From: Warburgia ugandensis
Taxonomy: Eukaryota > Streptophyta > Magnoliopsida > Canellales > Canellaceae
DNA length: 64,000 nucleotides
Reading direction: 5' to 3'
Assembly (NCBI GenBank): GCA_035236585.1
Contig: CP141137.1
Coordinates: forward strand, 44,042,057-44,106,056
In this document: positions 34,796-47,239 of the stretch, one piece after another
Layout of the letters: each line of letters opens with the position of its first letter
How positions within the stretch are numbered: the first letter of the stretch is position 1
Position numbers and translations under genes: made by a program
Notes under the pieces: generated by a model
The model's database searches: none
Told to the model about the DNA's origin: nothing
The model's input: only the letters and a program-made list of their open reading frames with translations

Positions 34796-37249
34796 TCTGT
34801 CTTTTACGGTTGTAGGGGCTCTTTCTGTTTCTCTGGATACTTTTGTTTTACAATTTCCCATGCAATGATGTAATTTTTGGAATGACCTGATTGATCTTTC
34901 AATTCTTTGTATATTTCTCCTAGAAATAGATGACACATCATCTGAGAAAAAGAATGAATGGCTTGGGAACTCCCTCATAAGTAGGTAAGGGTTAGGTTAG
35001 ATTTTCTAATGCATGATATTTTTTTTTATATTTTTTTATTTTTGTGGCAAAACTATCTTAAGATGAGACGCAGCAAATGAATGGCCAGTATCATCATAGA
35101 GCTAACTAGCTTGTACGTTTATCCACTGGTGCTGATGTCAAATGTAAACCAACCACCATATTTGGATACAGACATTAGAGGGATTTGGATTAGGAAGTCC
35201 TCATTTTTGCATCATAAGAAACAGGTTTCAGTCTGCCTCAAGATCTTAGCTTCTTATGTACATGCGAAAACCTGTCACTTGGACTTCTTAACAGTGCATG
35301 CACAAGAAGACTAATGCACGGATTACACATGTTAAAAGAACGAGCGTGGCCCAGAGTTTGGTGATTCAAAGTGCTCATCCTCTTAGCCACATTCTAAGTA
35401 CCAAAAAAATATTGATATTTTTCTAGGGGAGAATTTTAGGAAATAAGCAGGTACAAAAATCATAGCCGATGGGATAGAACGAGGAACATTATCCTAGTAT
35501 AGCGTATCTCGTGCGGCCTAACGATTTCCAACATGATGAATGGCGTATCTCATGAGATAAAATAGAGTAAATTATTTAATGAGCTTCAAATTTGTTATTT
35601 GTGCTGTATAAGTAATTTCCAACATGATGAATGGCCTAGTTATATCTAACATGGTGTTGGCGGTTCTTGAGACGTGATGAAACGAGATAGATAGCTTGCA
35701 ATGACTTAACATGGCTTGGGATGACCAAATTTGACATGAGCTAAAATGAGAGGGCTGAAAATTCAACATGTAAGTTAATATGACATGATTTTCATATCAA
35801 CTCATCTCAAGCACTACAAAGAGTGAGATGAGAAGATACTATTTTATCTCCCTTTGCTCAAGCAACACTAACAATAATACGGTACATATCATCTCATCCC
35901 AAGTTTATCACTCCTCGCATTTGAGATTTGACTCTGGTTTGGTGATGGGGACCACTAATTTGGTGGAGACGACAATGGCCGAGACCCACGATAACAAAGA
36001 TCTCCTTCACAACACTTTCACGTTAAATTTTTAAAAAATTATTTTTATCTTCCAAGCATTATTGATGAAGATACTGTTTGTTTTTCTGAATAAAGAACTA
36101 CTTTCCACCATGAAATATCTTTATATTTTCCAGATGTTTGATTAAAGAAATGGATATATGTAGTTTTAGTCTAAAATCTCCATCCAAGCCAATCAGATCC
36201 TTAAAATAAAGAGGGAATTAGATATTTTACCTTCCAAACGGCTAGATCGATTGTGCTACAAGGATAAGAAAACTGAATGTCAAGGAACCTCTCAAGATAG
36301 GGTCAATGATGTTCACAAGTTTGATGGGGCCTGTATAATTGATGAAGAACAAGTAACAAAGGACAAGGTCCCACCAAATCTCTCTAGAAATAATTTGACA
36401 TTGATCTATTGGATTAACTTCATCCAATAATTGACTCTTTTGCGGGTTACTAAAAGGCTGCACATGCAGAATGGCGTTGGAAATGAGCTGTCTTAAGAAG
36501 GATATTGATTCCAAGATGTTGTGGTCTTTGGGCACACTTCAAGTTAACAGGCCAATTTATCTGATTGAAGGTCCCAAATGGAGAACTGATAAAATCCCAG
36601 TGCGCACTTGCATTGTGCATTCACGTCAATGGTGACGTGCACATATAAATTTGCATTTGATTCTGATATGTTGCAAGAGGGCACCAAGATTTGTCATTCC
36701 TCATACCAATTGATTAGGATAAATCAGCTAAACTCGTCCACATTAGGATGATTCAAACCATTTAGGTCACATCCAAACTCAATAATGCCACACCAAATTT
36801 TTAATTGATAAATATTTCACATTAGGGATCATCCATGTGGAAGACTTTTGAGACATGGCCCTATCCATGACATGACTGAGAAGAGGAATCATTTTGATAC
36901 TAAATACTTCTACACATATTCTTTGTGATTCCATGGATTTCTTGGATTTTACTAAGGAGGAAAGCTTAGATTTTATAGATTGGCTACTTAATTGGTCTAG
37001 AATTATAGCACCAAATCCAATTTAGCCTAGTAGTTAGGCTAAGGCTCCTCTCCCTTAAGTAAAAAATTTGAGGTATTACATCACATCCCATTAGATGTAG
37101 GAAAGAATGTTCACATGCTGAGGGAGATTTTGAAGGATATGTTTGTGAAGGGGTATATGTATAAAATCCTATAGGGCGTGTGAGTTATGAGTTCAGAAAA
37201 AAATAATCTAATATTCTTTTTCAATTCAACATCATATACACCACGCACA
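34796..37249. other. No gene seen
   Basis: The stretch is AT-rich with only short unrelated frames on both strands (for example 35081-35314, 36242-36535). Around 35540-35640 the phrase TTTCCAACATGATGAATGGC occurs twice, about 85 bp apart. No domain, RNA gene or transposon end is evident. Confidence 0.4.
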
Positions 37250-37682
37250 ACAATATATCCAGATCTTCCCAAATGCAAAGAAACATAAAGACAAATAAAG
37301 ACCCAAGCATATACATGGTTCCACAAAATTGCCTACTTCCGAAGAGAGGGCAAAAGGAGAAATCCACCATGAGATAATAGCTTTACAAGTGTGAATCTGA
37401 CATGGTTCTTCTTCCTCTCTTTTCTTGTCTAAAATCCAAGCGCACACCTTCAAGCCCACTTCTTGTTTTCCCTCTTTTCTACCTGTACAAGAAACCCTTA
37501 TATGAGAAACTCCGAAAGAAGCACACTCAATATATACCTTTATATCCCCCTCTAAAACCCCTTATAAGAAAGAGACTTACGATTTCTCTTTCTCCTTAAC
37601 TTTAGCTGTGGGACTCTTTATGATGTGGGGTCCACTTATAAAATATTAAGTAAAGAATGTAAGACACCCAATACTTTCAACA
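37250..37682 (-). mobile_element. copia-2 3' LTR (left limit approximate)
   Basis: The high end reads TGTTGAAAGTATTGGGTGTC on the minus strand. It matches the copia-2 5' LTR high end (TGTTGAGTATTGGATGTC at 40908). Shared blocks include CTTCTTGTTTTCCCTCTTTT, GAGAAACTCC-AAAGAAGCACA and TATAAAATATT. Homology extends left to about 37250 (AAATGCAAAGAAACATAAA). The exact left end is unclear. Confidence 0.8.
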
Positions 37683-37996
37683 TTCTTCACCTTATCTTGG
37701 ATTCTTTAAGCAATGAAAAAAATTCTCCACCTCAACATGAGTTACCCCCTCTCCCTAGGCCTTTAAGCATTAACAATGTTAAATATTAACTATGTTTATC
37801 CAATGCCTAAACTTGTTAATTTTAAGTGATATAGTCAAGATGTCCCTTATAATTTTCTTCATTGATGCTTTTTTTTACATTTCTTTTTGTCAATCACCAT
37901 TTTCTTTACCTCTAATTGCCTCCTCACACAACCTTCGATTTATCATTTATATTGCTAGAGCATAGAAAACCGTATGATCATCTCAATACCACAATG

Positions 37997-40255
37997 CTAC
38001 ATGTTTCTGACAATTTTCCTTTCCTTTGCCAATAGAGTATAGTTATAATGAACCATTTCCTCTATTAGATCATGTAGAATATCAACAACTCCATCATGAT
38101 GAGACTTTGTAACTAATTTCTTCTCATCCCCATGTAACTCTACCTCCACAGTAATAGTTTTCTTATACCCGTTCTCATGAGTGCCTTGAGGAGAGTTTCT
38201 GAACATGACACTATCATCAACCACCATATCTCTTATAGTAAAAAAAAATTCAAGGGTTTGGGTCCCACAACTTATATTCTTTAAGTTCCTTCTCGTACCC
38301 CATTTATATGTAAGACACTAACCTTGGATCCACTTTGGAGCACTATCCCTCTTGTATATAAACATATGCTAGACATCGAAATATTTGTAATGAAGAATAA
38401 TTAATTGATTTTCCTATCCAAACTTCCAAAGGTATCTTAAATTCTATTATAGTATAAGGAGACCTATTTATTATGTAACAAGGCATATCAACTATCTCCA
38501 CTCATGATTCTTTCTGCAACCTTGCAAAGAGCCTCATGAGTCTACCTTTTCTAGAAGTGTCTTGTTCATCCTTTTAGCTATCCTGTTTTGCTACACAATA
38601 CTTGGTGTAGTGAAATGTCAAATAGTCTCTTCTTATTCTCACGCTACCACTTACACATTGATTACAAATCAAACTAGAAGCATAACTTTCATAGGAATTG
38701 TTGCTATCATTTGAAATAGAAAATTCTTTGAATTCATGTGGTGTGAATTCACCCCATTGTCAGACCTTAAAACCTTTACTTGCTTTCATATTTGTTTTTT
38801 CATCTCCTTCTTCGAATGATTAAATTTTGTGAATGCTTTTGACTTTACTTTCATGGAATAAATCCAAACTTTGCACAAAAAACCATCTATAAAGAAGACA
38901 AAAAATCTTACACTACCTTTAAAAACCACTAGGAATGGCCCTAGAAATTAGTACCAGTATACTCAAGCAAACCCTTACTTCAAAGAGTACAGACCTTAAG
39001 CCTCACCCTTTGTTTTTCAAATAAGTAAAACTTACAAAAGGTAAGTTTGCAAGTCTTTAACCCCTTGGGTACACCTCTACTATGTAACTTAACATCTCAT
39101 TTCCCTACATTTTTTGTAATGATATCACCAATCAACTAATACAAATTTTCTTTATTCCCTCACTTCACAACTACCATTACCCCATTTTTACATTCATAAT
39201 TCGATCATTTATGCCAACAATATAACTGATAGAATCTAAGGTATCTAATGATATCAAATTTGTTTTAAGTTTGGAACATACTTGATATCCTTTAAATTTC
39301 TCACCATTCCATCAAGCATTTTAATTTTTACCATTCCTCGTCCTATGGTCTTACAGTTAGAGTTGTTACCTATAAGCACATTGCCAACATCACAAGCATT
39401 GTAGGAAATAAACAAAGATTTATTTGGAGTCATATGGTTTGAACACTTAGAATCAAGAAATCAACTACGGGGAGAAGAAATACCTGAAGAAATGGTTAGA
39501 ACCTCTCCTTCATCTTTCTTGCTTGACTCTATGCTTACTTCTTCAGATTTGTCCACATGCTTCTTTAACAACTCTTTTTCTTTTAGTGCAATTTCTTGCC
39601 TTTAGGCTTTGACCAAAAATTTTCCTCTTCTTGATAGCGTTCCCTTGATCTTCTCCTTTTTTACTCCAAACTATTAATTTAAACATAAGCCTTCACTATT
39701 TTCTTTCTTATTTGGTTTCCTCATTATCGCATTACATAAGAGAGTTGATGTGACCTCCTCCATGTTTAAAGTGTCTTTCTCGTACAAAAGTGTAGCCTTC
39801 ATATGTTTGTAAGAAGGCAAAAGTGATGTGAGTAGGAGAAGCATCTTATTCACTTCGTTCAACTTCACCTCAATACTAAAACTCTTAATTAAAGTATTAA
39901 TACACTCTAATAAAGATGTACCTTCCTCTATCCATAGTCCATATAATTTTTGTTCCAAGTACAACTTGTGAAGCTCTTTGTCATGTATAGCTTCTCAACT
40001 TTTAATCATAAAACTAAAGTCAAATCCTAGTCCAGAAAATTATACATAACTTCATATCTCAAGCATAACAATATTGTACTTACTGCCTATGGTTCAAGAT
40101 CTTTACATTCCTCATTACTCATTGTTGCTTACTTCTTTGCTTTGCCATGCCATGCTTTATGAAGTCCTTGTTGAAATAAGAGTTCTTTTACTCTTCTTTG
40201 ACAGAGCACAAAATTTCCCTTGCCCTCAAATTTAACATTCAAGACCTTAGCCATT
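37997..40255 (-). pseudogene. copia-2 gag-protease-integrase pseudogene
   Basis: A start at 40255 opens copia gag on the minus strand: KFEGKGNFVLCQRRVKELLF, QQGLHKAWHGKAKK, then LRYEVMYNFLD, KLYMTKS and (39674-39964) LLTSLLPSYKHMKATLLYEK, DTLNMEEVTSTLL. Protease-region residues follow near 39200-39450 (SNHMTPNKSLFISYN, then YVPNLKQ), then integrase (KVKVLRSDNG near 38780, HFTTP and AKRMNKTLLEK near 38590). The last part (37997-38227) is the linker after integrase. The 3' LTR then follows, so RT and RNase H are deleted. Many stops are present. Confidence 0.9.
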
Positions 40256-40339
40256 TTTCTTCAATTGTGGTTTGAATCTCTCACAAGAATTACACTAAAC
40301 ACCTTAGATGTTTAACTCGATGCTATAATGCTAGAAGTA

Positions 40340-40908
40340 GAGCTTAGAATTGAGTGAAAGGCTTAACTAATCACAGTAAGTGCAAACATGGATATATCTA
40401 AAACCACCAAATATAAGAATAATAAACTAAATGCAAGGAAGCATAAATACAAATAGGCCCTTGTGGTCCACCCCTTCCCCAGACCCTACATGGGCAGGAG
40501 CTTTGTGCACTGAGATTGTCCTTTTTTCATCAATACAAATAAAAACACAAGCATATGTGTGGTTCAATAAAAATGCTTACTTCCATAGGAAGAGCAAAAT
40601 GAAAAATCAATTATGAGAAAATAACTTTACAAGCATGAACCTAACCTAGTTCTTCTTCCTCACTTGTTTTCTTCAAAATCCAAGAACAAACATTGAAGCC
40701 CTCTTCTTGTTTTCCCTCTTTTTTATCTTTACAAGAGAAACTCCAAAAGAAGCACATCCAATATACATCTTTGTCTCCCTCTCTAGAACTCCTTATAAGA
40801 ATGTAATTAAAGTTCTCTCGCCTTTGGCTTTTGTTTTGGACCTCTTTATGACATGGTACCCACCTATAAAATATTTAGTAAAGGATGCAAGACATCCAAT
40901 ACTCAACA
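40340..40908 (-). mobile_element. copia-2 5' LTR (inner limit approximate)
   Basis: It begins at 40908 as TGTTGAGTATTGGATGTCTT on the minus strand and matches the 3' LTR at 37250-37682. A decayed primer-binding site may lie near 40320-40334 (GATGCTATAATGC; expected GCTCTGATACCA). A truncated SINE inside it (40456-40531) is absent from the 3' LTR, so that insertion came later than the element. Confidence 0.78.
40456..40531 (+). mobile_element. Truncated Au-like SINE with target duplication
   Basis: It reads GGCCCTTGTGGTCCACCCC and continues through AGACCCTACATGGGCAGGAG to GTCCTTTTTT. This is the 3' half of an Au-like SINE. AATACAAATA lies directly before it (40446-40455) and directly after it (40532-40541), a 10-bp target duplication. 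The other copia-2 LTR has the empty site (ACAAATAAAGAC near 37290). Confidence 0.85.
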
Positions 40909-43004
40909 ATTAAGTCATGGAAATATCAACAAAGACACCCAAAGTCATCCTCCTTAGAATAAGCTTGGTCTCATGTTCGAATTGTTACTTCCCTTTGGGG
41001 AGATTAGATTTATTTAGAATTATATCGGAGAGTCCCAAAAGAAGAGAAGAGAAAAAAAGAGTATAATACTTAGTCAAGGATACGAGGAATTGATGGTTCT
41101 AAATGATTCTAAGCTCCAATCAGACAATTAGATACATAATTTTTGTGCATGACCCACCAAAGAAATGAGAAATGGTTGAAATCCTTCATCAAGTAGGCCC
41201 CAAATCTAATTGGTTCTTAATTTCTTTGATCATGCAGCTCACTAGAGTAATTAAAGAATTTCAATTTTCTATTTGTGGTATTTTCTCTATAAGTTTTGAG
41301 TTAAGAAAGTAGATACATTTTCTTCCTTGCACTAGAATAGTATGAAAACTTTCAATCTATTTAGTCTTAATATTGGTGAAAAATCTGGTCATGAGGCAGA
41401 ATATGTACTAACATTTTAGGGGCACTAACTTGAGCCCCACACAATTGCTTTTCTATGCCAAGTGGCAACTAAAAGATGGGCTATGTTTCAAAATTGTCAT
41501 TCATTGGACCATCCTAGCTATTATTTCCTTGAGTTGTAAAATAGGCAGTAAAATTTCTCACCATCCATTTTACAACTAAAAGAATGAATTGCTAAGATCA
41601 TTCAATGGACAAGAATTCTATATCATTGCCCATCTATGTCAAGATCAACATCATAAATAATTTGGATCTTTTGAAAACTAGGCCCACTTAGAGTTATAGT
41701 AATTCTTACAATTTAAAGGGGCTCATGGGGAAAAAAGAAAGAAAAGAAAAACATATATCTCTAGCCTAGCTATTTCAAGGAACTAAAAATATCGAAATTT
41801 TCTTGTTTGATAGTGGTACTCATTATTTTTGTTTTGGTGGCATAGATAATCAATGGACCTCCATTTAGGAAATGGGCTTTTATATTTAAAAGCATGAAGA
41901 CTAAAGAGTCTGAGTAGGCATACACACTCTTTAGAATGAGAAGAAGTCCATACCATATTCTTTTCTTGCTTGGTGAAACTTTGTTCTATAGATCTAAGCT
42001 GTTCATCACATTTAAAATGGCCTAGATGGGATAAAGATCAATTTTCATATTCATTTGATGCTTTTAGCTATATTTTCCTATGGAGCAAAATAAGTAGCCA
42101 GGGTTATCCAAATGCATTAATTTTTAGTAGGTTGCTTATTTCTAATGAGGAAAACAAGATGCATAAATAAAATAAATAATAACAATCATCTATTAAAAAG
42201 AAGAGAATGGACTTCTTCTCACGCCCAAGAGTGGGTATGCTTGTCGGACTCAAGCTTGAAAGTATGTTTAAGTTGATGTTTCACTTCTTAGATGTAAGAT
42301 CAGTTTCATTGAATAGATTTGCTAATAGAATTCCTTTTTCCGTTCCGTTTATGAATTTTGTTAATAAAATTTTGTCTCTTCTATTAACAAAGTAGTACAG
42401 ATATTCTACACCCCTATAATATTAGTGATTATCTATTCATTGCTACATATAGGAAGACTTTTTGTTGTTACAAGGTCAGCCCCACTAGGATTTTTCAAGG
42501 AGAAAAGAGCAATAGAAAAAGATCAACCCACTCAAAATTTATGTCTTTACCTTTGCATCACATGGGTTTTGAGTCAGGGTGCTTCTTCCTCATCACTGCA
42601 TGGCCATTACAAGGTTACATCTCAATTAAAAAATGAAGCATAAAGTCAATAATCTCAATACAGTTTAGAGTCTTAGTACAATTTAGGATCTAGTATCATA
42701 CATATAAATAGATGCAACAACCTATTTGATAATGCATTTATGAAATAAACTATTTTGCTAAAAAAATATTGATATAAACATAATTATCCATTATCCTGAT
42801 CATTAATAAATCTAGCATTCCAACAAAAAAACAAAGCGTTCGACACCTACATAATGCATTGCAAATGTGTTGATGCACAAAGATGTTGCTTATTATGACA
42901 CATAAAGATGTTTAATTATTTACTAGAGCTAATTAATACTTCTAGAGCCCACAATTCTTGCTCCCGAAGCTTGCTTAAGTAACACCATCTTCCTCTTTAG
43001 CTAT
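40909..43004. other. No gene seen; contains a long inverted repeat
   Basis: AT-rich. Frames at 41970-42170, 42207-42395 and 42425-42643 show no domain, and two of them touch the inverted repeat arms. No LTR or RNA gene is evident. Confidence 0.4.
41906..42251. repeat. Inverted repeat, 45-bp arms, 255-bp spacer (MITE-like)
   Basis: The left arm (41906-41951) begins GAGTCTGAGTAGGCATAC and ends TGAGAAGAAGTCCAT. The right arm (42207-42251) read on the minus strand begins GAGTCCGACAAGCATAC and ends TGAGAAGAAGTCCAT. The arms share about 80 percent by eye, with a perfect 15-bp inner block. The similarity may fade further outward. Size and shape fit a MITE or foldback element. I saw no certain target duplication. 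Confidence 0.7.
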
Positions 43005-44238
43005 TGTTAAGTGTTCAAATTTAGCTAAAATAACCCTAGATTAGCATTTGATTCACCTAACTGATCAATTTGATAATTTTAGATTGATTTTAACTCAATT
43101 CATCATCCAACTATTGATCTAAAGATTTAACAATTAGATGATCATTATAGCTAATTATCGGGATAATGAATGGTGTAGCTGATTCTGAGTTAGTCTTATA
43201 TTTTGTAGATAAACCAAAATAACCTTGGATGGCTCAGATCAACTAATAGGTATCAGATTTTGAAAAGATTTGGTAGGCCCCAATTCACAAGGAAAGGCTG
43301 CAAATTTAAAGCATGAAAATTGGGATGCCCATGCATGCACATCACAAAATAGCACAACGAGCATGGTAGACACCGCAAACATCACATGCAAGACACCATT
43401 ATTGAGAAGACAAACAGAATAAAAATAAGGGAGGGGCTGCCCATGATGGGCTACTCTTCATATACAAGGGGTTTTCACTGAAAAAGGGAGTTTCTTCTCT
43501 TCCTCTTCATGGAGAGAGGCCCTTCTTCTCTCTTCTCTCTTCTCTCTTCTCTCCAAGTCTCACTGACATTTTCCTCTGTTTGCCATCCCTTCTCCTTGCT
43601 CCATTGCCCCTGACTAGATTAGAGGGTGGAAAACTCATTTTCCCTTTTCCTCATCCTCTTCATTATTGACTCTTCTCCCTTCACCAATGTTTTCCTCTGG
43701 TTGCTCTAGATCTCCTAGTGCTCTCTCCGTTCCTCAGATTTTTGCATTTTTCCTCTTCCACGGGTTGAAGATGAAGTTATTTTTTCCAGAAATTCCATTC
43801 TTGAGCTTTGGAGTTTAATTAAAATTCCATTCTAATTCCTTTTTTCTCATTTTCCTAAGTTTGTCTTATTCCTTTCCATGGATTGCTTTAACTTAGATTG
43901 TGTTGTTTTCATTCTAGGAATAGTAAGCAGTGCAATTCAAGGATGTTTTATAGCTTATTTTGTCCTTTTGTTAAATAGTACCTATTGTAATATGCTATGT
44001 GACACAGTGGTCAAGATAGGGAAGTTGAAGTTAAATTGCTATTGTGTTCCATTTCTTGTTATTTAAATTTAGAACAATGTACTCATGGGTTAGTTGATCA
44101 ATTTGAATTTCATTTTTGTCAATTTTGTAATTTAAATTCTATGCAAACTCTGCTTTTCTAGTTGAGTCCTCGTAGAATCGACCTTTTTAAGCATTAGCTA
44201 TACTACAATAGCATGTGCACTTGTGAGAAACTCAACAA
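43005..44238 (+). mobile_element. Athila B 5' LTR (1234 bp)
   Basis: It starts TGTTAAGTGTTCAAATTTAG and ends AACTCAACA, with the TGTT...AACA terminal repeat of this family. It contains a TTCTCTC tandem run near 43524-43552 and a TATA-like CATATACAAGG near 43457. The primer-binding site follows directly. It is on the plus strand, opposite to Athila C, D and E. Confidence 0.88.
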
Positions 44239-44244
44239 GTTTTT

Positions 44245-44261
44245 TGTGTCGTTGCCAAGGA
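44245..44261 (+). other. Athila B primer-binding site (tRNA-Asp)
   Basis: TTGTGTCGTTGCCAAGG aligns with TGGCGCCGTTGCCGGGG, the complement of the plant tRNA-Asp 3' end used by Athila-type elements. Four of the five differences are C-to-T or G-to-A. It sits six bases after the LTR end. Confidence 0.8.
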
Positions 44262-45755
44262 CTAGCAACGGAGTTTTCATAAAATTTAATTAAAATTAAA
44301 AAAATAGGAATTGCATTATTTTAGCATTTTAGGCATTTTTAGGTGAATTTTATAATTTTTCCTAGTGCATAATTTCTATTTTTCCTAAATTTTAGTACTT
44401 ATTGATATTTTATCATTTTATTTTGTAGGAAATTGGAATAAAAAAGAAAAGGAAGGAGAAATTCTGGGAGGATTTCAATTAGGATAATCACATTTTATTT
44501 TGAGTGAAATAGAGTAAGGACGCGATGTATTTTGTTTATTTATCGCAATTCATGTAAAGGGTTGTAATAATACAAGTCAAGGGTGGGCCATCGTAACTTG
44601 AAAGTGGAAGTGCAATATAAATGGTCCCACCCTTGTATGAGAAGACTTTGTCTAAAAAAATATTAAGAGACTATTTACAGCCTAATTATACCAGCATACC
44701 TTCATGTATAAATTTACCTCCAAATGTTAGTATGATTAAAATAAAGGTAGGGTAATTCAATTGCTTTCAAATTTTTATGGGTTGGATAGTGAGAGTCCTT
44801 ACATGCATTTAAAAGAATTTGATAAAGTGTGCACAATCCAACATACACAAAACATCAAATTTGACATCATAAGACTCAAACTATTTCCTTTGCGTTAAAG
44901 GAGAAAGCTAAGATGTGGTTTCATTCACTGCCAACAAGTTCCATACAAACATGGCAAGAAATGACTAGGAGGTTCTTGAAAAAGTAGTTTCCTATACACA
45001 AGACAAATACTCTTCCCTGAAATATAATGACTTTTACCCAAAAAGATAAAGAAAATTTCTACCAATGCTGGGAAAGATTCAAAGAATTATTGCCAACTTG
45101 TCCAAACCATGGATACGAACTTTGGCATATCATTAGCTTTTATGAAGGACTTACTTCTAATATGCACAAATTTACTGAAATTATGTGCAATGGCAATTTC
45201 TTAAACAAACAACCTGAAGAGGTGCTAAAGTATTTGGAATGGCTGGCAGAGAATGCACAAACTTGCGCTAATTCAACAAAAGTAGATTACCCAAACAAGC
45301 TCAAGTCCACCACCACATCCGCTGGGAAAAGAATATATTCTACAACTAAAAAAGATGATATGAAAATAGCAACCCTAACTAGAACATAGCCATGGAAATT
45401 GAAAATTTTTCTTCTAAGAAAGTCGAATAGGTGTGTGATATTTGTGAAAGTAATACACAACGCTTTCAATAATGTCCTATCACTCATGCATTTCAGGATG
45501 CGCACCATGAACAGACACATTCTTATGAGCAACATTGTTTCCCATCTTCAGAGACATATAATCCTAACTCGAGTAATCATCCTACTATCAGTTAGAGAAA
45601 TGAATATAATACTAATGTCTCACACAAGGCCTAACTCGAGTAATCATCCTACTATCAGTTAGAGAAATGAATATAATAATAATGTCTCACACAAGGCCAA
45701 ATACCAACTTTATCACCCAAAATAAGGACCACTTAGTCCTAAAAAGGCTGAGATA
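44262..45755 (+). pseudogene. Athila B leader and gag pseudogene, truncated by CACTA-2
   Basis: The leader runs to about 44680. Gag follows on the plus strand with KLFPL-type capsid residues near 44880, MTFTQKDKENFYQCWERFKE then LLPTCPNHGYELWHIISFYE (45027 onward) and a zinc-knuckle relic at about 45433 (CDICESNTQ, His lost). Compared with Athila A the N-terminal half of gag is mostly missing or shifted. Homology stops at 45755, where a CACTA-type terminus begins, so the rest of the element is gone or displaced. Confidence 0.88.
45568..45701 (+). repeat. 67-bp tandem duplication in Athila B gag
   Basis: CTCGAGTAATCATCCTACTA at 45568 recurs at 45635. The two 67-bp units are almost identical and contain a repeated TGTCTCACACAAGGCC block. 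67 is not a multiple of three, so the duplication also shifts the frame. Confidence 0.93.
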
Positions 45756-46290
45756 CACAGCTACACAGGGGGTTTTAATGTCGGTAAAAAGTGATAATAG
45801 AAGTTGCTTACGAAGCGACTTCTACCAGGGCAACTTGAAAAGTCATCAACTTTTAAAGTCATTTCAAAAAACAATTATAAAAGTGACAAACTTTTAAAGT
45901 CATTTTTTTTTAAGCGACTTCAAAAGTCATATTCTTTTGAAGTCACATATATGAAAAATACTTCTAAAATCATCAAATCTAGAAGTCATTTTTTTGTAAG
46001 TGACTTCAAAAACAACCAAATTTCAATTGATTTTTAAAGTCACTTAGAAAAAAAAATGACTTCTAAAGTTGATGACTGTAGAAGTTGCTTTCAGATAAGT
46101 GACTTCAAAAGAATTTCATTTGGATGAACTTTTGAAGTCACTTAGATAAAAACAACATCAAAAGTTTGTTATTTTAGAGGTTGTTATCATATAAGCAACC
46201 TCAAAAATAAAACATTTTAACAATATATCATGACTTTTAAAGTCATTTTGTCTAAAACGACTTTAAAAATTCTCATCTTTTAAAGTTGTT
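45756..46290 (+). mobile_element. CACTA-2 left terminus with subterminal repeats
   Basis: The end reads CACAGCTACACAGGGGG followed by TTTTAATGTCGG. It parallels the CACTA-1 end (CACTATTACACATGAGG, CTTTTAAAGTTAG), with CACTA changed to CACAG. Inward, motifs such as AGTTGCTTACGAAGCGACTT, AAGTGACTTCAAAAG and GACTTTTAAAGTCA recur, many of them palindromic, up to about 46290. The array is typical of CACTA subterminal regions. The terminus abuts the Athila B gag remnant. Confidence 0.78.
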
Positions 46291-46299
46291 TTTTTTTCA

Positions 46300-47230
46300 A
46301 ATTTGTTTTATTGCTCCACCTCTTGTATACAATGAATAACAAACACTTGATATTCAAACAATATTGATAAACATTATAAACTTGTTTACAAACAATGTTC
46401 ATCCACTTCTTAATACACAATACAATGTATACATTAAAATACTTCAATCTCCACAAACATGAAAAACCAATAACTCTACATTGCATACACATCTTAATTT
46501 TTTAATACATTACCACCTGTGTATACATTGAATATCAAACATTTTATGCACCTAATACTTCAAACAATCTTTATAAACATGAAAAACCAAACATCATATA
46601 CACCTAATAACTTAAGGATCCAGACACATTCTAAACCAACATACATAACAATGCATCGACATCTTTCTTGATACACTACCACCTATGTATATATTGAATA
46701 ACAAACATTCTATACACCTCATACAAACAATCATTATAAACATGAAAAACCAAACATCTAATACAACATGCACCTACTTCTTTCTTGATACCCCTAATTG
46801 TTCTTAAAATATAACACCTAATACATCCATAATGGCTACAAAACATCCATACTCATCATTATCCATCCACATCTCTCTTAAAAATAATTTATAGAAGAAA
46901 CGTCAACATATGCATTCTCTATGACATCCACATTCACTTCATTTGTAAACCCATACACATTCTAAGTAACTCTCTCATTCTTTATCTTGTAAAAGTTATA
47001 TCATTTAATCGCCACATATTCACTTCATGTTCAAACTCCAAGTTCACTTCATCCATACTCATTTACTCCCACACTCCAAATTCCCATTCATTCATTGCTT
47101 AAAATGCAAATATATATATGTTAAAGAAAATAATAAAATCTAGAAAAACATAAACAAGTCAATGAAAAAAATACTTGATTATGTATTTCAAGTTCATATA
47201 GTTACTCCAAGTAATCTAATTGAAACTCAT
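46300..47230. repeat. AT-rich imperfect repeats, 3' side of the CACTA-2 gene
   Basis: No coding sequence. The phrase TGAATA(A/T)CAAACA follows a GTATA block at about 46324, 46518 and 46685, and ATAAACATGAAAAACCAAA recurs (46572, 46737). The clearest offset is 167 bp. After 46850 the sequence is plain AT-rich. Confidence 0.6.
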
Positions 47231-47239
47231 TACATGCTT

